A stretch of DNA of 64,000 nucleotides from Bacteroidota bacterium (GCA_016715425.1 JADKAC010000007.1:124001-188000), one strand, 5' to 3'; positions 46,512-54,962 are shown, counted from the first letter of the stretch. Notes: a model not told the origin generated them from the letters alone. A program made the numbers and translations.

Positions 46512-46803
46512 ACCGCAAAGACCGCTAAGGAAAAAAACGCAAAGTACACTAAGAAAAGAATTAAAAAACTTTGTGTGTTTTATGATAAAAAAAAATAACC
46601 GCAAAGACCGCTAAGAAAAGAATTAAAAAACTTTGCGTGCTTTGCGGTAAAAAATAAAAATAACCGCAAAGACCGCTAAGAAAAGAACCCAATTAAAAAC
46701 TTTGCGCTCTTTGCGGTAAAAAATAAAATAAAACACAAAGGACACTAAGAAAAGAATCAATAAATTTTGTGTGTTTTGCGAAAAACTTTGCGCACTTTGC
46801 GGT
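46512..46803. repeat. Array of four palindromic CGCAAAG/CTTTGCG units upstream of the GxxExxY gene
   Basis: Units start near 46512, 46598, 46663 and 46733. The type unit pairs ACCGCAAAG (for example 46598-46606) with CTTTGCGGT (46640-46648) around a GCTAAGAAAAGAATTAAAAA-type loop; the second and third units are perfect 9-bp inverted repeats 65 bp apart. The outer units are degenerate (ACACAAAG, CTTTGTGTG). This fills the 330-bp gap 46506-46837. Translations of these repeats on either strand are low-complexity artefacts. Confidence 0.9.
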
Positions 46804-46840
46804 AAAATTTTTTCCGGTAAAATCAAAATTATTCTTCATG
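46771..46840 (+). repeat. Direct repeat copy A: duplicated leader ending in the GxxExxY start codon
   Basis: 70 bp that match 47379-47451 with three substitutions and one 3-nt indel. The tract covers the end of a palindromic unit, a TTTTTTCCGGTAAA spacer and TCAAAATTATT-TTCATG, so both downstream genes begin with a copied leader and ATG. Confidence 0.9.
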
Positions 46841-47215
46841 ACAGAAAATGAAATATCAAATAAGGTAATTGGTTTAGCTATCGAAGTGCATAATGCATTA
46901 GGCCCTGGGCTTCTTGAAAGCGCATACCAAGAATGTTTGTTTTATAAAATCATTCAATCAGGTTTGTTGGCTGAAAAAGAAAAACCCTTGCCACTAATTT
47001 TTGAAGAAGTAAAATTGGAAGTTGGATATCGAATAGATATTTTAGTTGAACAAAAATTAGTAATTGAAGTAAAAAGTTTGGAAGCATTAAACGATATTCA
47101 TTTAGCTCAAATATTAACATATATGAAAATTGGAAACTTTAAACTTGGATTAATTATAAACTTCAATACTTTATTACTTAAAAAAGGAATAAAAAGAGTT
47201 GTAAATAATTTATAA
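46838..47215 (+). CDS. GxxExxY protein (PDDEXK_3-type predicted nuclease)
   Basis: 125 residues from the ATG at 46838, the usual family length; an open extension upstream to 46769 only translates the repeat. The naming motif is GLLESAY (near residue 24), and a PDDEXK-like core reads YRIDILVEQKLVIEVKSLE (Asp near 71, E-V-K near 81-83), which suggests metal-dependent DNA binding or cleavage. No member has an established role that I know of. Flanked by four palindromic units on the left and two on the right, and by a 70-bp direct repeat shared with rlmH. Confidence 0.9.
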   Translation: MTENEISNKVIGLAIEVHNALGPGLLESAYQECLFYKIIQSGLLAEKEKPLPLIFEEVKLEVGYRIDILVEQKLVIEVKSLEALNDIHLAQILTYMKIGNFKLGLIINFNTLLLKKGIKRVVNNL

Positions 47216-47245
47216 GTGCTTTTGCCATTTACGGTAAAAAAAAAT

Positions 47246-47411
47246 AGCCGCATAGAACACTAAGGAAAAGTACCCAATTTAAAACTTTGTGTCCTTGGCG
47301 AAAAAATCTTTGCGCACTTTGCGGTAAAAAATAAAAATAACCGCAAAGAACTCTAAGAAAAGAATTAAAAAACTTTGTGTGCTTTGCGAAAAACTTTGCG
47401 CACTTTGCGGT
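47246..47411. repeat. Two further palindromic CGCAAAG/CTTTGCG units between the GxxExxY gene and rlmH
   Basis: Units begin near 47246 (degenerate, AGCCGCATAG) and 47340 (ACCGCAAAG), closing with CTTTGCGGT at 47317-47325 and 47403-47411. Same family as 46512-46803. They occupy the 233-bp gap between the two genes. Confidence 0.88.
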
Positions 47412-47451
47412 AAAAATATTTTTTCCGGTAAATTCAAAATTATTATTCATG
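47379..47451 (+). repeat. Direct repeat copy B: leader ending in the rlmH start codon
   Basis: 73 bp, about 95% identical to 46771-46840. It contains the whole immediate leader of rlmH and the first codon. See copy A. Confidence 0.9.
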
Positions 47452-47922
47452 CAAATAACACTTATAGCAATTGGTAAAACAAAGGATAAACATCTTATAG
47501 CATTAATTACAGATTATGTACAACGCATTAATAGATATAGTAAATTCATTATTAAAGAATTGCCGGATATAAAAAATGCTGCATCATTAAATACAGAATC
47601 ATTGTTAAAAAAGGAAGCAGAACTTCTATTAAAAAACATCTCCCCTAACGATAGTGTAGTACTCTTAGATTCAACAGGAAAACAAAATACTTCCGATACA
47701 TTTGCAAAATTTATAGCTCAGAAGCAGGTAGGTAATACAAACAGTTTGGTTTTTATAATTGGTGGTGCTTATGGTTTTCATAAATCCATATATAATGCAT
47801 TTCCAGAAAAATGTAGCCTCGCAACACTTACCTTCACACATCAAATGGTACGCTTAATTTTTTGCGAACAATTGTACAGAGCATTTACCATAATTAATAA
47901 TGAACCATATCATCATACATAA
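47449..47922 (+). CDS. rlmH: 23S rRNA (pseudouridine1915-N3)-methyltransferase RlmH
   Basis: 157 residues from the ATG at 47449 (MQITLIAIGKTKDK, the family N-terminus); upstream extension is repeat translation. A SPOUT methyltransferase with the SAM knot VFIIGGAYGFHKSI and the C-terminal ending NEPYHH diagnostic of RlmH. It methylates pseudouridine 1915 in helix 69 of 23S rRNA. A rhomboid gene follows after 6 bp. Confidence 0.96.
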   Translation: MQITLIAIGKTKDKHLIALITDYVQRINRYSKFIIKELPDIKNAASLNTESLLKKEAELLLKNISPNDSVVLLDSTGKQNTSDTFAKFIAQKQVGNTNSLVFIIGGAYGFHKSIYNAFPEKCSLATLTFTHQMVRLIFCEQLYRAFTIINNEPYHHT

Positions 47923-47928
47923 CAATAA

Positions 47929-48564
47929 ATGGAATTCACAAACATTACAGTAATTATTATTATTCTCACTGCTATCACATCTATACTGGCGTTTAATAAT
48001 GCAGTGATGAAAGGGGCATCTTTATTCTATCCATATCTTGTAAAAAAACATGGCGAATGGCATCGCTTTCTTACTAGTGGTTTTGTGCATGCTGACTGGC
48101 TTCATCTTGCAGTTAATATGTATGTATTGTATATGTTCGGTGATATTTTAGAAAAATATTTATTACCTGCGTACTTCCATCAAAAAGCTAAATTGATTTT
48201 TTTAATAATTTATATTGGCGGAATGATAGTAGCAGATATTCCTTCTTATATAAAGCACAGAAACGATCCTTCCTATAGATCTCTTGGCGCATCAGGTGCT
48301 GTTTCCGCAATTGTATTTGCCGGTATTCTTATCAATCCCTGGCAAGGTGGAATCGGATTATTATTTCTTCCTGGAATTATGTTACCTCCTGTTGTATTTG
48401 GAGTGTTGTATTTAATTTTCACAGTATATATGTCTCGCCGGCAAATGGATAATGTAAATCATGATGCACATCTCTTTGGGGCGCTGTTCGGATTTGTTTT
48501 GCCGGGTATTATAAAGCCGGAAATTTTTCAATCATTCTTCGACCAAATATTTTCTAAATTATGA
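47929..48564 (+). CDS. Rhomboid-family intramembrane serine protease
   Basis: 211 residues with about six transmembrane helices. The motifs are FVHADWLHLAVNMYVLYMFG (loop L1 and TM2), the catalytic serine in SLGASGAVSAIVFA (GASG, near 126) and the catalytic histidine in NHDAHLFGALFGF (near 186). It cleaves single-pass membrane proteins in the inner membrane; the substrate is unknown. Its stop overlaps the threonine aldolase start by 4 bp (ATGA). Confidence 0.93.
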   Translation: MEFTNITVIIIILTAITSILAFNNAVMKGASLFYPYLVKKHGEWHRFLTSGFVHADWLHLAVNMYVLYMFGDILEKYLLPAYFHQKAKLIFLIIYIGGMIVADIPSYIKHRNDPSYRSLGASGAVSAIVFAGILINPWQGGIGLLFLPGIMLPPVVFGVLYLIFTVYMSRRQMDNVNHDAHLFGALFGFVLPGIIKPEIFQSFFDQIFSKL

Positions 48565-49583
48565 TTATTGATTTAAGAAGCGATACAGTTACTTCACCCA
48601 CTGAAGAAATGCGAAATGCGATGCGCAATGCACCTGTGGGTGATGATGTATTTGGCGAAGATCCATCCATTAATCAATTGGAAAAAATGATTGCGGAAAT
48701 GTTTGGAATGGAAGCAGCATTATTTTGTCCGACAGCAACAATGTGCAATCAAATTGCAATGAAAGTGCAGACACAACCCATGGATGAAATTATTTGCGAT
48801 TGGCTTTCTCATATTTATCAATACGAAGTTGGTGGTTACGCTTTTTTATCCGGATGCAGTATAAAATATATACATACAGAACGTGGCATACTTTCTCCTG
48901 ATCAAATTAAAACATGTATAAACCCAATTGATATACATAAACCAATAAGCAGATTAGTTTGCATTGAAAATTCTTGTAATAAAGGCGGAGGTTCCACTTA
49001 TACATTAAATCAAATTAATTCAATCAGCGATTTATGTAAAAAAGAAAATTTAGCATTGCATCTCGATGGTTCCCGTGTGTTTAATGCACTCACATTTACA
49101 GGTGATGATGCTAAACAATATGGCAATTATTTTAACACGATTACTATTTGTCTTTCCAAAGGTTTGGGTTGTCCTGCTGGTGCATTATTATTGGGAAATG
49201 CAGAAACAATTCTTAAAGCACGTCGCATTCGAAAAGTATTTGGTGGCGGAATGCGCCAAGCAGGAATTTTAGCTGCGGCAGGAATTTATGCATTGGAAAA
49301 TAATATAGATAGATTGAAAAAAGATCATAGCAATGCATCCATAATTTCAGAAACACTTTCTAAGACAAACTACATTAAAAATGTAATGCTTGTAGAAACC
49401 AATATTATCATCTTTCAATTACAAGATTCAATTTTAGATAGGGATTTTATTCATTATTTGAAATCAAAAAACATCAAAGCATTTGCATTAGGTAATAATC
49501 AAATCCGTTTTGTTACACATCTGGATATTACTTATAAAATGATTGCGCCAATAACAGATGCACTTATCCACTTTAGTTATTAA
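48561..49583 (+). CDS. ltaE: Low-specificity L-threonine aldolase
   Basis: 340 residues, a fold-type I PLP enzyme that splits (allo)threonine into glycine and acetaldehyde. Family motifs: DLRSDTVTSPTEEMR at the N-terminus, GDDVFGEDP, LHLDGSRVFNA (PLP-binding Asp) and the Schiff-base lysine in CLSKGLGCPAGA (near 203). Normal length. Coupled to the rhomboid gene; the pair likely shares the rlmH transcript. Confidence 0.94.
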   Translation: MIIDLRSDTVTSPTEEMRNAMRNAPVGDDVFGEDPSINQLEKMIAEMFGMEAALFCPTATMCNQIAMKVQTQPMDEIICDWLSHIYQYEVGGYAFLSGCSIKYIHTERGILSPDQIKTCINPIDIHKPISRLVCIENSCNKGGGSTYTLNQINSISDLCKKENLALHLDGSRVFNALTFTGDDAKQYGNYFNTITICLSKGLGCPAGALLLGNAETILKARRIRKVFGGGMRQAGILAAAGIYALENNIDRLKKDHSNASIISETLSKTNYIKNVMLVETNIIIFQLQDSILDRDFIHYLKSKNIKAFALGNNQIRFVTHLDITYKMIAPITDALIHFSY

Positions 49584-49659
49584 ACCCGTTCGAAAACAAG
49601 GGTGACAAAAGTCAATAACGTGTTTGACTTAATTGCACTTTTGCCCTATCTTTCCCCTT

Positions 49660-49667
49660 TAATTTTG
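49660..49667 (+). promoter_or_regulatory. -7 box (TAATTTTG) upstream of the YceI-porin cluster
   Basis: TAnnTTTG match 40 bp before the YceI start at 49708, with TTTG-type candidates further upstream but not at the standard spacing. Confidence 0.5.
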
Positions 49668-49707
49668 TTTCGAAATTAAAAAGATCAATAACTTAAAAAT
49701 CAAAACA

Positions 49708-50289
49708 ATGAAATCAATTAAAATTATCGGATGCTTTTTATTTCTCTTAATGACAGGCACATTAGTTCAAGCTCAAAGTAAAACCTACAAATTAGTATCG
49801 GGTTCCACCATGAAAATATCAGGTGGATCAAATGCCCACGACTGGTCAGAAGAAGTAAAAACCATGAGTGGCTCTGCATCAATTGATACAGATAGCAAAA
49901 CCAAATTCACACTTAATCAACTCACCTTTAAAGCGGAAGTAAAATCCATAAAAAGTACGAAAGGCAGTGTTATGGATGATAAAACTCATGAAGCATTTAA
50001 TGCAGATAAATATCCATATATCACTTTCGATTTGGCAGAAGTAAAATCAGTTTCTGTAGTAGCCGGAGGATTTTGGCTTACTACTCAAGGAAATTTATCT
50101 ATGAATGGTGTAACGAAATTAATTGATCTGGATGTGAAAGCAATAATGAACAGCGATGGAACAATTTCTTTTGAAGGCAATAAATCATTTAACATGAGTT
50201 TGTACGGAATTGATCCCCCTACTGCAATGATGGGTACAATGAAAGTGAAAGATCCTGTACGCATTGATTTTAAAGTAACCTATCAATAA
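49708..50289 (+). CDS. YceI-family periplasmic lipid-binding-like protein
   Basis: 193 residues. A signal peptide (LLMTGTLVQAQ) is followed by a YceI lipocalin-like barrel (GSTMKISGGSNAHDWSEEVK, TFKAEVKSIKSTKG, HEAFNADKYPYITFDLAEV, LSMNGVTKLIDLDVKA). YceI proteins bind long isoprenoids or related lipids in the periplasm. The first gene of a three-gene set with a porin-like protein and a second, diverged YceI gene. Confidence 0.9.
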   Translation: MKSIKIIGCFLFLLMTGTLVQAQSKTYKLVSGSTMKISGGSNAHDWSEEVKTMSGSASIDTDSKTKFTLNQLTFKAEVKSIKSTKGSVMDDKTHEAFNADKYPYITFDLAEVKSVSVVAGGFWLTTQGNLSMNGVTKLIDLDVKAIMNSDGTISFEGNKSFNMSLYGIDPPTAMMGTMKVKDPVRIDFKVTYQ

Positions 50290-50345
50290 CAATAAATTAA
50301 ACCCTTAATTATCTAATACATTACAATTACCAAAAATTAAAAACA

Positions 50346-51764
50346 ATGAGAACGAATAAAACCAAAATCAGACTAATGCTAATGAGTGTTGTTATTTTTA
50401 TAAGTAACACTTTATTAGCCCAACAACCTACTATTAATTACTATCATGAAAATGATAAAGCAGGTATAAATAAATTTGAAACTACCAAAGAAGATCTGGT
50501 ACCTTTTACAGGAGTGAAGGTGCGGGTTGGTGGTGCCTTTAATCAAAATTTTCAATCATTAAGCCACGAAAATGTTGTTGACACTTCTTTCTTTTTAGAT
50601 GGAAATACTGACGGTGTTGACGACCGTAGTTTATATCGCTTAGCTCCCGGTTTCAATCTTGCCGAAGCAAACTTAAATTTAAATGTACAATTAGCAGATG
50701 GTGTACGTCTTGAATTAGTAACTTATCTATCCACTCGTCACCATAATGAAGCATGGGTAAAAGGTGGATATATCCAATTTGATAAATTACCTTTTGTTGC
50801 AAATCAGGATAACTTCTTTAATAAATTCATGACTTTAAAAGTAGGTCACATGGAAATTAACTATGGCGATTCTCACTTCAGAAGAAGCGATGCTGGTTAT
50901 ACTATGCAAAATCCATTTATTGAAGGTAATATCATGGAATCATTTACTACAGAAATTGCAGGTGAATTATATTATCAGAATAATGGATGGCTTGCAATGT
51001 TTGGTTTAACCACAGGCGAATTGAAAGGAAATATTTTTAAAGAAAATGCAATTGATCCTGTTTCTGCAGATACTAATAAAAGGTCTCCTGCAATTATTAT
51101 AAAACTAGGATACGACAAGCAAATTAATGAATCAATGCGTTTCAGAATTACGGGCTCTATGTATTCCACTGCAAGTTCTGCAGCCGGAACTACAAACACA
51201 CTTTATGGTGGCGACCGCAGTGGTTCAGATTATTATCTTGTTATGGAAAACACTGCTGCAAATGCAACTGCAAATGCATTCTCAGGAAGATATAATCCCG
51301 GCTTTAAAGATGCCGTAACTGCTTTCCAATTCAATCCATTCTTTAAATACAACGGATTGGAAATATTCGGTACTATTGAATTTGCATCAGGTCGTTCATT
51401 AACTGAAGCTATTGATCCGGAAGACCGCAGTGTAAGTCAATATGGTGGTGATGTTATTTATCGTTTCTTCGATAATGAAAATGTATATCTTGGGTTGCGA
51501 TATATGATGGTAAGTAGTGAGCAACGTGGAGTAAATGATCAAGGTGAAGGTATAATTCTGGATCAGAACCAGGATATAACTCGCTTTGCCGGTGTTGTTG
51601 GTTGGTTTGTTACTGATAACATTCTTGCCAAATTGGAATATGTTACTCAATCTTATACTGGTTTCAGCAGTGGAACAATATTTTATGATGGTTGGGACGA
51701 CACAGATTTAAGCGGTGATGCAGGATTTAATGGCATTATGCTGAGTGGCTCTATAGCGTTCTGA
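50346..51764 (+). CDS. Porin-like outer-membrane beta-barrel protein
   Basis: 472 residues. A signal peptide (IFISNTLLAQQ) is followed by strand-rich sequence: VKVRVGGAFNQNFQSL, LNLNVQLADGVRLELVTYLSTR, FMTLKVGHMEINYGDSHF and the final aromatic strand GIMLSGSIAF, typical of an outer-membrane barrel end. It looks like a phosphate-selective or OprO-type porin, but the substrate is not clear. Lies 56 bp after the YceI gene; the hairpin at 51784 follows. Confidence 0.75.
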   Translation: MRTNKTKIRLMLMSVVIFISNTLLAQQPTINYYHENDKAGINKFETTKEDLVPFTGVKVRVGGAFNQNFQSLSHENVVDTSFFLDGNTDGVDDRSLYRLAPGFNLAEANLNLNVQLADGVRLELVTYLSTRHHNEAWVKGGYIQFDKLPFVANQDNFFNKFMTLKVGHMEINYGDSHFRRSDAGYTMQNPFIEGNIMESFTTEIAGELYYQNNGWLAMFGLTTGELKGNIFKENAIDPVSADTNKRSPAIIIKLGYDKQINESMRFRITGSMYSTASSAAGTTNTLYGGDRSGSDYYLVMENTAANATANAFSGRYNPGFKDAVTAFQFNPFFKYNGLEIFGTIEFASGRSLTEAIDPEDRSVSQYGGDVIYRFFDNENVYLGLRYMMVSSEQRGVNDQGEGIILDQNQDITRFAGVVGWFVTDNILAKLEYVTQSYTGFSSGTIFYDGWDDTDLSGDAGFNGIMLSGSIAF

Positions 51765-51783
51765 TTTTGATTTTGATAATAAT

Positions 51784-51818
51784 AAACTCCCGTATCTTTT
51801 TTAAGAGTACGGGAGTTT
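51784..51818 (+). terminator. Strong rho-independent terminator after the porin gene
   Basis: AAACTCCCGTA (51784-51794) pairs perfectly with TACGGGAGTTT (51808-51818), followed by a T-rich stretch. It stands only 16 bp before the next start, so the second YceI gene may depend on read-through or on a promoter hidden in the hairpin. Confidence 0.9.
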
Positions 51819-51834
51819 TAATTTTACACTTATC

Positions 51835-52440
51835 ATGAATACGCCTTGGTATATTTTATTTTTGATTCTATTGTTAAGTGGAGCAACGCATTTATTTTCC
51901 CAAGCTAACACTTATACATTTTACTTATCAGATGAAAGTAATTTTCAAGTGGATGGTACCACGAATGTAGTTGGCTTTTCGTGTAAAAGCAATCAATATT
52001 ACAACAGAGTTCAAATACCAATCAACCGTTCTGAAACACAAATTTCATTTGAAAAAAATACGCTAAAAGCAAAAACAAAAGCATTGGATTGTGGAGGCTC
52101 TGGTATTAACGGTGATATGTATAAAACATTAAAAGCTGATACTTATCCAACTATAAATATTGAATTGAAAAAAATTACCTTCACTCAAAAACTGCAACCA
52201 TCCAAATGGATAAACTCCAAAGTGGAAGTGTATATGACAGTTGCTGGAAAAAGGAATTTTGAATCCTTTACAATTAAAATTATGGATTTGCAGAATAACA
52301 ATTATAAAATTCAGGGAAAGCATACCATCTATCTCACCAATTATAACATCTCTCCTCCCAAGGCAATGCTGGGTCTTATTTCTGTAAAAAATGAAATCGA
52401 ATTGGTGTTTGACCTTCAGGTGAATATGACTCCAAACTAA
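51835..52440 (+). CDS. Diverged YceI-like secreted protein
   Basis: 201 residues. A signal peptide (LLLSGATHLFSQ) precedes a YceI-like barrel recognisable by SNFQVDGTTNVVGFSCKS, a KTLKADTYPTINIELKKI stretch matching the HEAFNADKYPYITFDL of the first copy, and the ending NISPPKAMLGLISVKNEIEL. Identity with the first copy is low, so this is an old paralogue. It lies behind a strong terminator, so it may be separately expressed. Confidence 0.8.
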   Translation: MNTPWYILFLILLLSGATHLFSQANTYTFYLSDESNFQVDGTTNVVGFSCKSNQYYNRVQIPINRSETQISFEKNTLKAKTKALDCGGSGINGDMYKTLKADTYPTINIELKKITFTQKLQPSKWINSKVEVYMTVAGKRNFESFTIKIMDLQNNNYKIQGKHTIYLTNYNISPPKAMLGLISVKNEIELVFDLQVNMTPN

Positions 52441-52478
52441 AACCGTTTATCTTCTCTTTCAACATTGGATTGTATTAT

Positions 52479-52486
52479 TAACTTTG
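52479..52486 (+). promoter_or_regulatory. -7 box (TAACTTTG) upstream of the lipoprotein/VTC operon
   Basis: TAnnTTTG match 19 bp before the lipoprotein start at 52506, giving a short leader. It would drive the five-gene run to 55255. Confidence 0.5.
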
Positions 52487-52505
52487 AAAGTCAATCAACA
52501 CATAT

Positions 52506-52907
52506 ATGCAATCAAAATTATTACTGCGGACTTTTATATTCATTTGTTTTACAGCTCTTCTCAGCGGTTGTAATCTTGGGCCAGGCGAAGGCGGCACTGC
52601 AAGCATAATCGGCAAGGTAAAAGTTTTGGAATATAACGGCTCAGGAATTTTAGTAAATGAATATTATGCTGCCGATGAAAGGGTATATATTATTTATGGT
52701 GACGAAACTTTTCAAAGTGATGAAGTGCGCACAAGTTATGAAGGCTCTTACAGATTTGAATTTTTAAGGAAGGGTGATTATACCATTTATGTGTATTCCG
52801 ATTGCCCTCCTTGTGATGGTGAAACTCAAGCAATCCTTGAAAGCGTAAGCATTACAAAAAATGGTGAGGAAATTTCAGTACCTGAAATTACAATTGAAAA
52901 ACACTGA
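52506..52907 (+). CDS. Lipoprotein with carboxypeptidase-regulatory-like beta-sandwich
   Basis: 133 residues. A lipoprotein signal peptide (lipobox LLSGC, Cys near 22) and a single beta-sandwich domain (GKVKVLEYNGSG ... YEGSYRFEFLRKGDYTIYVYSD), the pattern of CarboxypepD_reg or SdrD-B-like domains. A CPPCDGE segment could form a disulfide. It opens the operon with the VTC, DUF4956 and DUF2490 genes. The next open frame begins directly behind its stop with a TTG. Confidence 0.7.
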   Translation: MQSKLLLRTFIFICFTALLSGCNLGPGEGGTASIIGKVKVLEYNGSGILVNEYYAADERVYIIYGDETFQSDEVRTSYEGSYRFEFLRKGDYTIYVYSDCPPCDGETQAILESVSITKNGEEISVPEITIEKH

Positions 52908-53675
52908 TTGAATAATTTACAATCCATATTAAATCAATTACAATCCATTACACTTCCTGAAATGAATGCAGTGGAATTGTTAGACAGAAAGGATACAAAG
53001 TTTCTGTTCGACATTAACCAACTTTCTGGAGTGCTCAGCGATCTTATTGATAATTACTTTGTGTTGGAAATAAATAACATTCGCTTAATCAGCTATGCTA
53101 ATTTGTATTTTGATACCAAAGATTTTCAATTTTATTTTCAGCATCATAACGGCCGGTTAAATCGCTATAAAATGCGGATTCGTCAATACACAGATACCGG
53201 CTTATGCTTCTTTGAAATTAAATTTAAAACCAATACCGGTCGCACTGTAAAAAAGAGAATGCGGTTGGAGAAATTTGAACCGGTAATCACTTCTGAGATT
53301 GAAAATTTTATTTTGAAAGAAACACCAATCAATCCAAAAACATTAATTCCAAATACAGAAATCACTTTCAAACGAATCACATTAGTTGAAAAAAACTTTC
53401 AGGAACGGGCAACTATTGATACAGGACTTATTTTGAAAAATAAGGATCAGGAAAAAAAATTTGAAACTATTGCCATCGCAGAATTAAAACAAAACAGAAC
53501 TGCTTCAGGCTCCATATTTCGTGAAGTAATGCGCAATCATTATTCCCGTGAATTGCGCCTCAGCAAATATTGTATCGGACTATCCTACCTACATCCTGAA
53601 TTGAAACAAAACCATTTTAAACCAAAGCATCTTGCTATTCAAAAAATTGAGAAAAATAAATTAGTATATGAATGA
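52908..53675 (+). CDS. VTC-domain protein (polyphosphate-polymerase-like)
   Basis: 255 residues from a TTG directly behind the previous stop; the next ATG (52962) would cut into the family N-terminus (MNAVELLDRKDTKFLF). The VTC triphosphate-tunnel fold shows basic residues in DRKDTKFLF, YKMRIRQY, FEIKFKTNTGRTVKKRMRL and an acidic strand ending AELKQNR. Fungal Vtc4 makes polyphosphate from ATP; bacterial members are less studied. It overlaps the DUF4956 gene by 8 bp, the usual partner. Confidence 0.88.
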   Translation: MNNLQSILNQLQSITLPEMNAVELLDRKDTKFLFDINQLSGVLSDLIDNYFVLEINNIRLISYANLYFDTKDFQFYFQHHNGRLNRYKMRIRQYTDTGLCFFEIKFKTNTGRTVKKRMRLEKFEPVITSEIENFILKETPINPKTLIPNTEITFKRITLVEKNFQERATIDTGLILKNKDQEKKFETIAIAELKQNRTASGSIFREVMRNHYSRELRLSKYCIGLSYLHPELKQNHFKPKHLAIQKIEKNKLVYE

Positions 53676-54321
53676 ATTAGATTCACTTAACATGACTGAT
53701 GTAGAATCAACGGATACAGAGACGTTTCAGATTATGGATATTAAATTATATGATGATGATTTCATCGATCTCTTTGTGAGATTCTTTTTTAATCTGCTGA
53801 TGACTTATCTGTTGTTGCGATTCATATATCGCAGTGATAAGAAAAATAAAAATTATGTATTTACTTATTATGTGTTCAGCACATTAATATTCTTTCTTTG
53901 TTATATGATGAACTCTGTAAAACTCAGTTTAGGTTTTGCCTTCGGATTGTTTGCAGTATTTTCTATTCTGCGATATCGAACGATAAGTATTCCGATGAAA
54001 GAAATGACCTATTTATTTTTAGTAATCGGCATATCTGTAATCAATGCATTAACCACTAAGAAAGTATCATTTGTAGAATTGTTATTTACAAATGTGGCTA
54101 TCATAAGCATTACAGTAATTCTGGAAAGATTGTGGTATCGGGAAGGATTATACGAACGAGTTATACTCTATGAAAAAATTGAAAATATTAAACCGGAAAA
54201 TCGTGTAGAAATGTTAGAGGATTTGCGTAACAGAACAGGATTGGATATACGTGAATTTGATATTGTAGAAACCGATTTCGTACGTGATATTGCAAGGTTG
54301 CGTGTATATTATAAATCATAA
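53668..54321 (+). CDS. DUF4956 membrane protein
   Basis: 217 residues. An acidic N-terminus (residues 1-30) is followed by four transmembrane helices and the conserved AFGLFAVFSILRYRTISIPMKEMTYLF loop; the C-terminal cytoplasmic tail (about 150-217) is soluble. DUF4956 proteins are regular neighbours of VTC-domain proteins and are thought to form a membrane part of the same system; the activity is unproven. Confidence 0.9.
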   Translation: MNELDSLNMTDVESTDTETFQIMDIKLYDDDFIDLFVRFFFNLLMTYLLLRFIYRSDKKNKNYVFTYYVFSTLIFFLCYMMNSVKLSLGFAFGLFAVFSILRYRTISIPMKEMTYLFLVIGISVINALTTKKVSFVELLFTNVAIISITVILERLWYREGLYERVILYEKIENIKPENRVEMLEDLRNRTGLDIREFDIVETDFVRDIARLRVYYKS

Positions 54322-54326
54322 TTACA

Positions 54327-54962
54327 ATGCAACGACGATTACACATAATTCTATTTTTTCTATTCCTGAGTACTTACACTTATGGGCAGGATATTAATTA
54401 TGGAGTATGGACGCAGGCAGGTGTTTCCTTTGATATTGCAAAAGATTTAAAAGCTTCTGTTTCTGAAATGTATCGTCAGGATTTACAAACTCCAATACGC
54501 AGAGCTTATATTACAGAATTAGGTTTGAAATACGACCTCTCAAAAAAGTGGTCTGTGGCTGGTGAATACCGATTGAAATTATTACCATCAGAATACAGAA
54601 ATCGCATTGCTTTATCTGCAAACTTTCGTGAAGGAATGGGGATTTTTGATTTATATGTTCGCTCGAAATTGCAATATGAATGGAGGCAATATGGATCTCC
54701 GGAATCCGCATGGAGAAATCGTTTTAAGATGCGTTTTGATTATTTTAAAGATGTGAAACCCTATGTATCTTACGAATTATTTATTAATAAAAATAATGAG
54801 GAAATAAATCTCACCACTTACAGAGGTTCAGTTGGTGTTGATTGGGAACTGAACAAACACAATGCTTTTGATATTTATATAATAACCGATCAGGAAATCT
54901 ATGAAGCAAGCCCAACACTAGATTTGATTTTTGGCGTTAGTTATGAATATAAATTTAAATGA
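54327..54962 (+). CDS. DUF2490 outer-membrane-like protein
   Basis: 211 residues. A signal peptide (FLFLSTYTYGQ) precedes amphipathic strands: VWTQAGVSFDIAKDLKASVSEMYR, WSVAGEYRLKL, FMRFDYFKDVKPYVSYELF and the end FGVSYEYKFK, a DUF2490 beta-barrel. It is 5 bp after the DUF4956 gene and overlaps the next gene (ATGA), so it belongs to the VTC operon. Function unknown. Confidence 0.82.
   Translation: MQRRLHIILFFLFLSTYTYGQDINYGVWTQAGVSFDIAKDLKASVSEMYRQDLQTPIRRAYITELGLKYDLSKKWSVAGEYRLKLLPSEYRNRIALSANFREGMGIFDLYVRSKLQYEWRQYGSPESAWRNRFKMRFDYFKDVKPYVSYELFINKNNEEINLTTYRGSVGVDWELNKHNAFDIYIITDQEIYEASPTLDLIFGVSYEYKFK

Noticed and set aside
46623..46826. Reverse-strand open frames across the repeat island (also 47229-47450)
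   Set aside because: Their products are translations of the CGCAAAG/CTTTGCG repeat itself (repeating FIFYRK and CGYF phrases), with no family features.
46769..46837. N-terminal extensions of the GxxExxY protein and of RlmH (the latter at 47377-47448)
   Set aside because: Both begin at non-ATG codons within the repeat and precede the conserved family N-termini; the ATGs at 46838 and 47449 fit the families.
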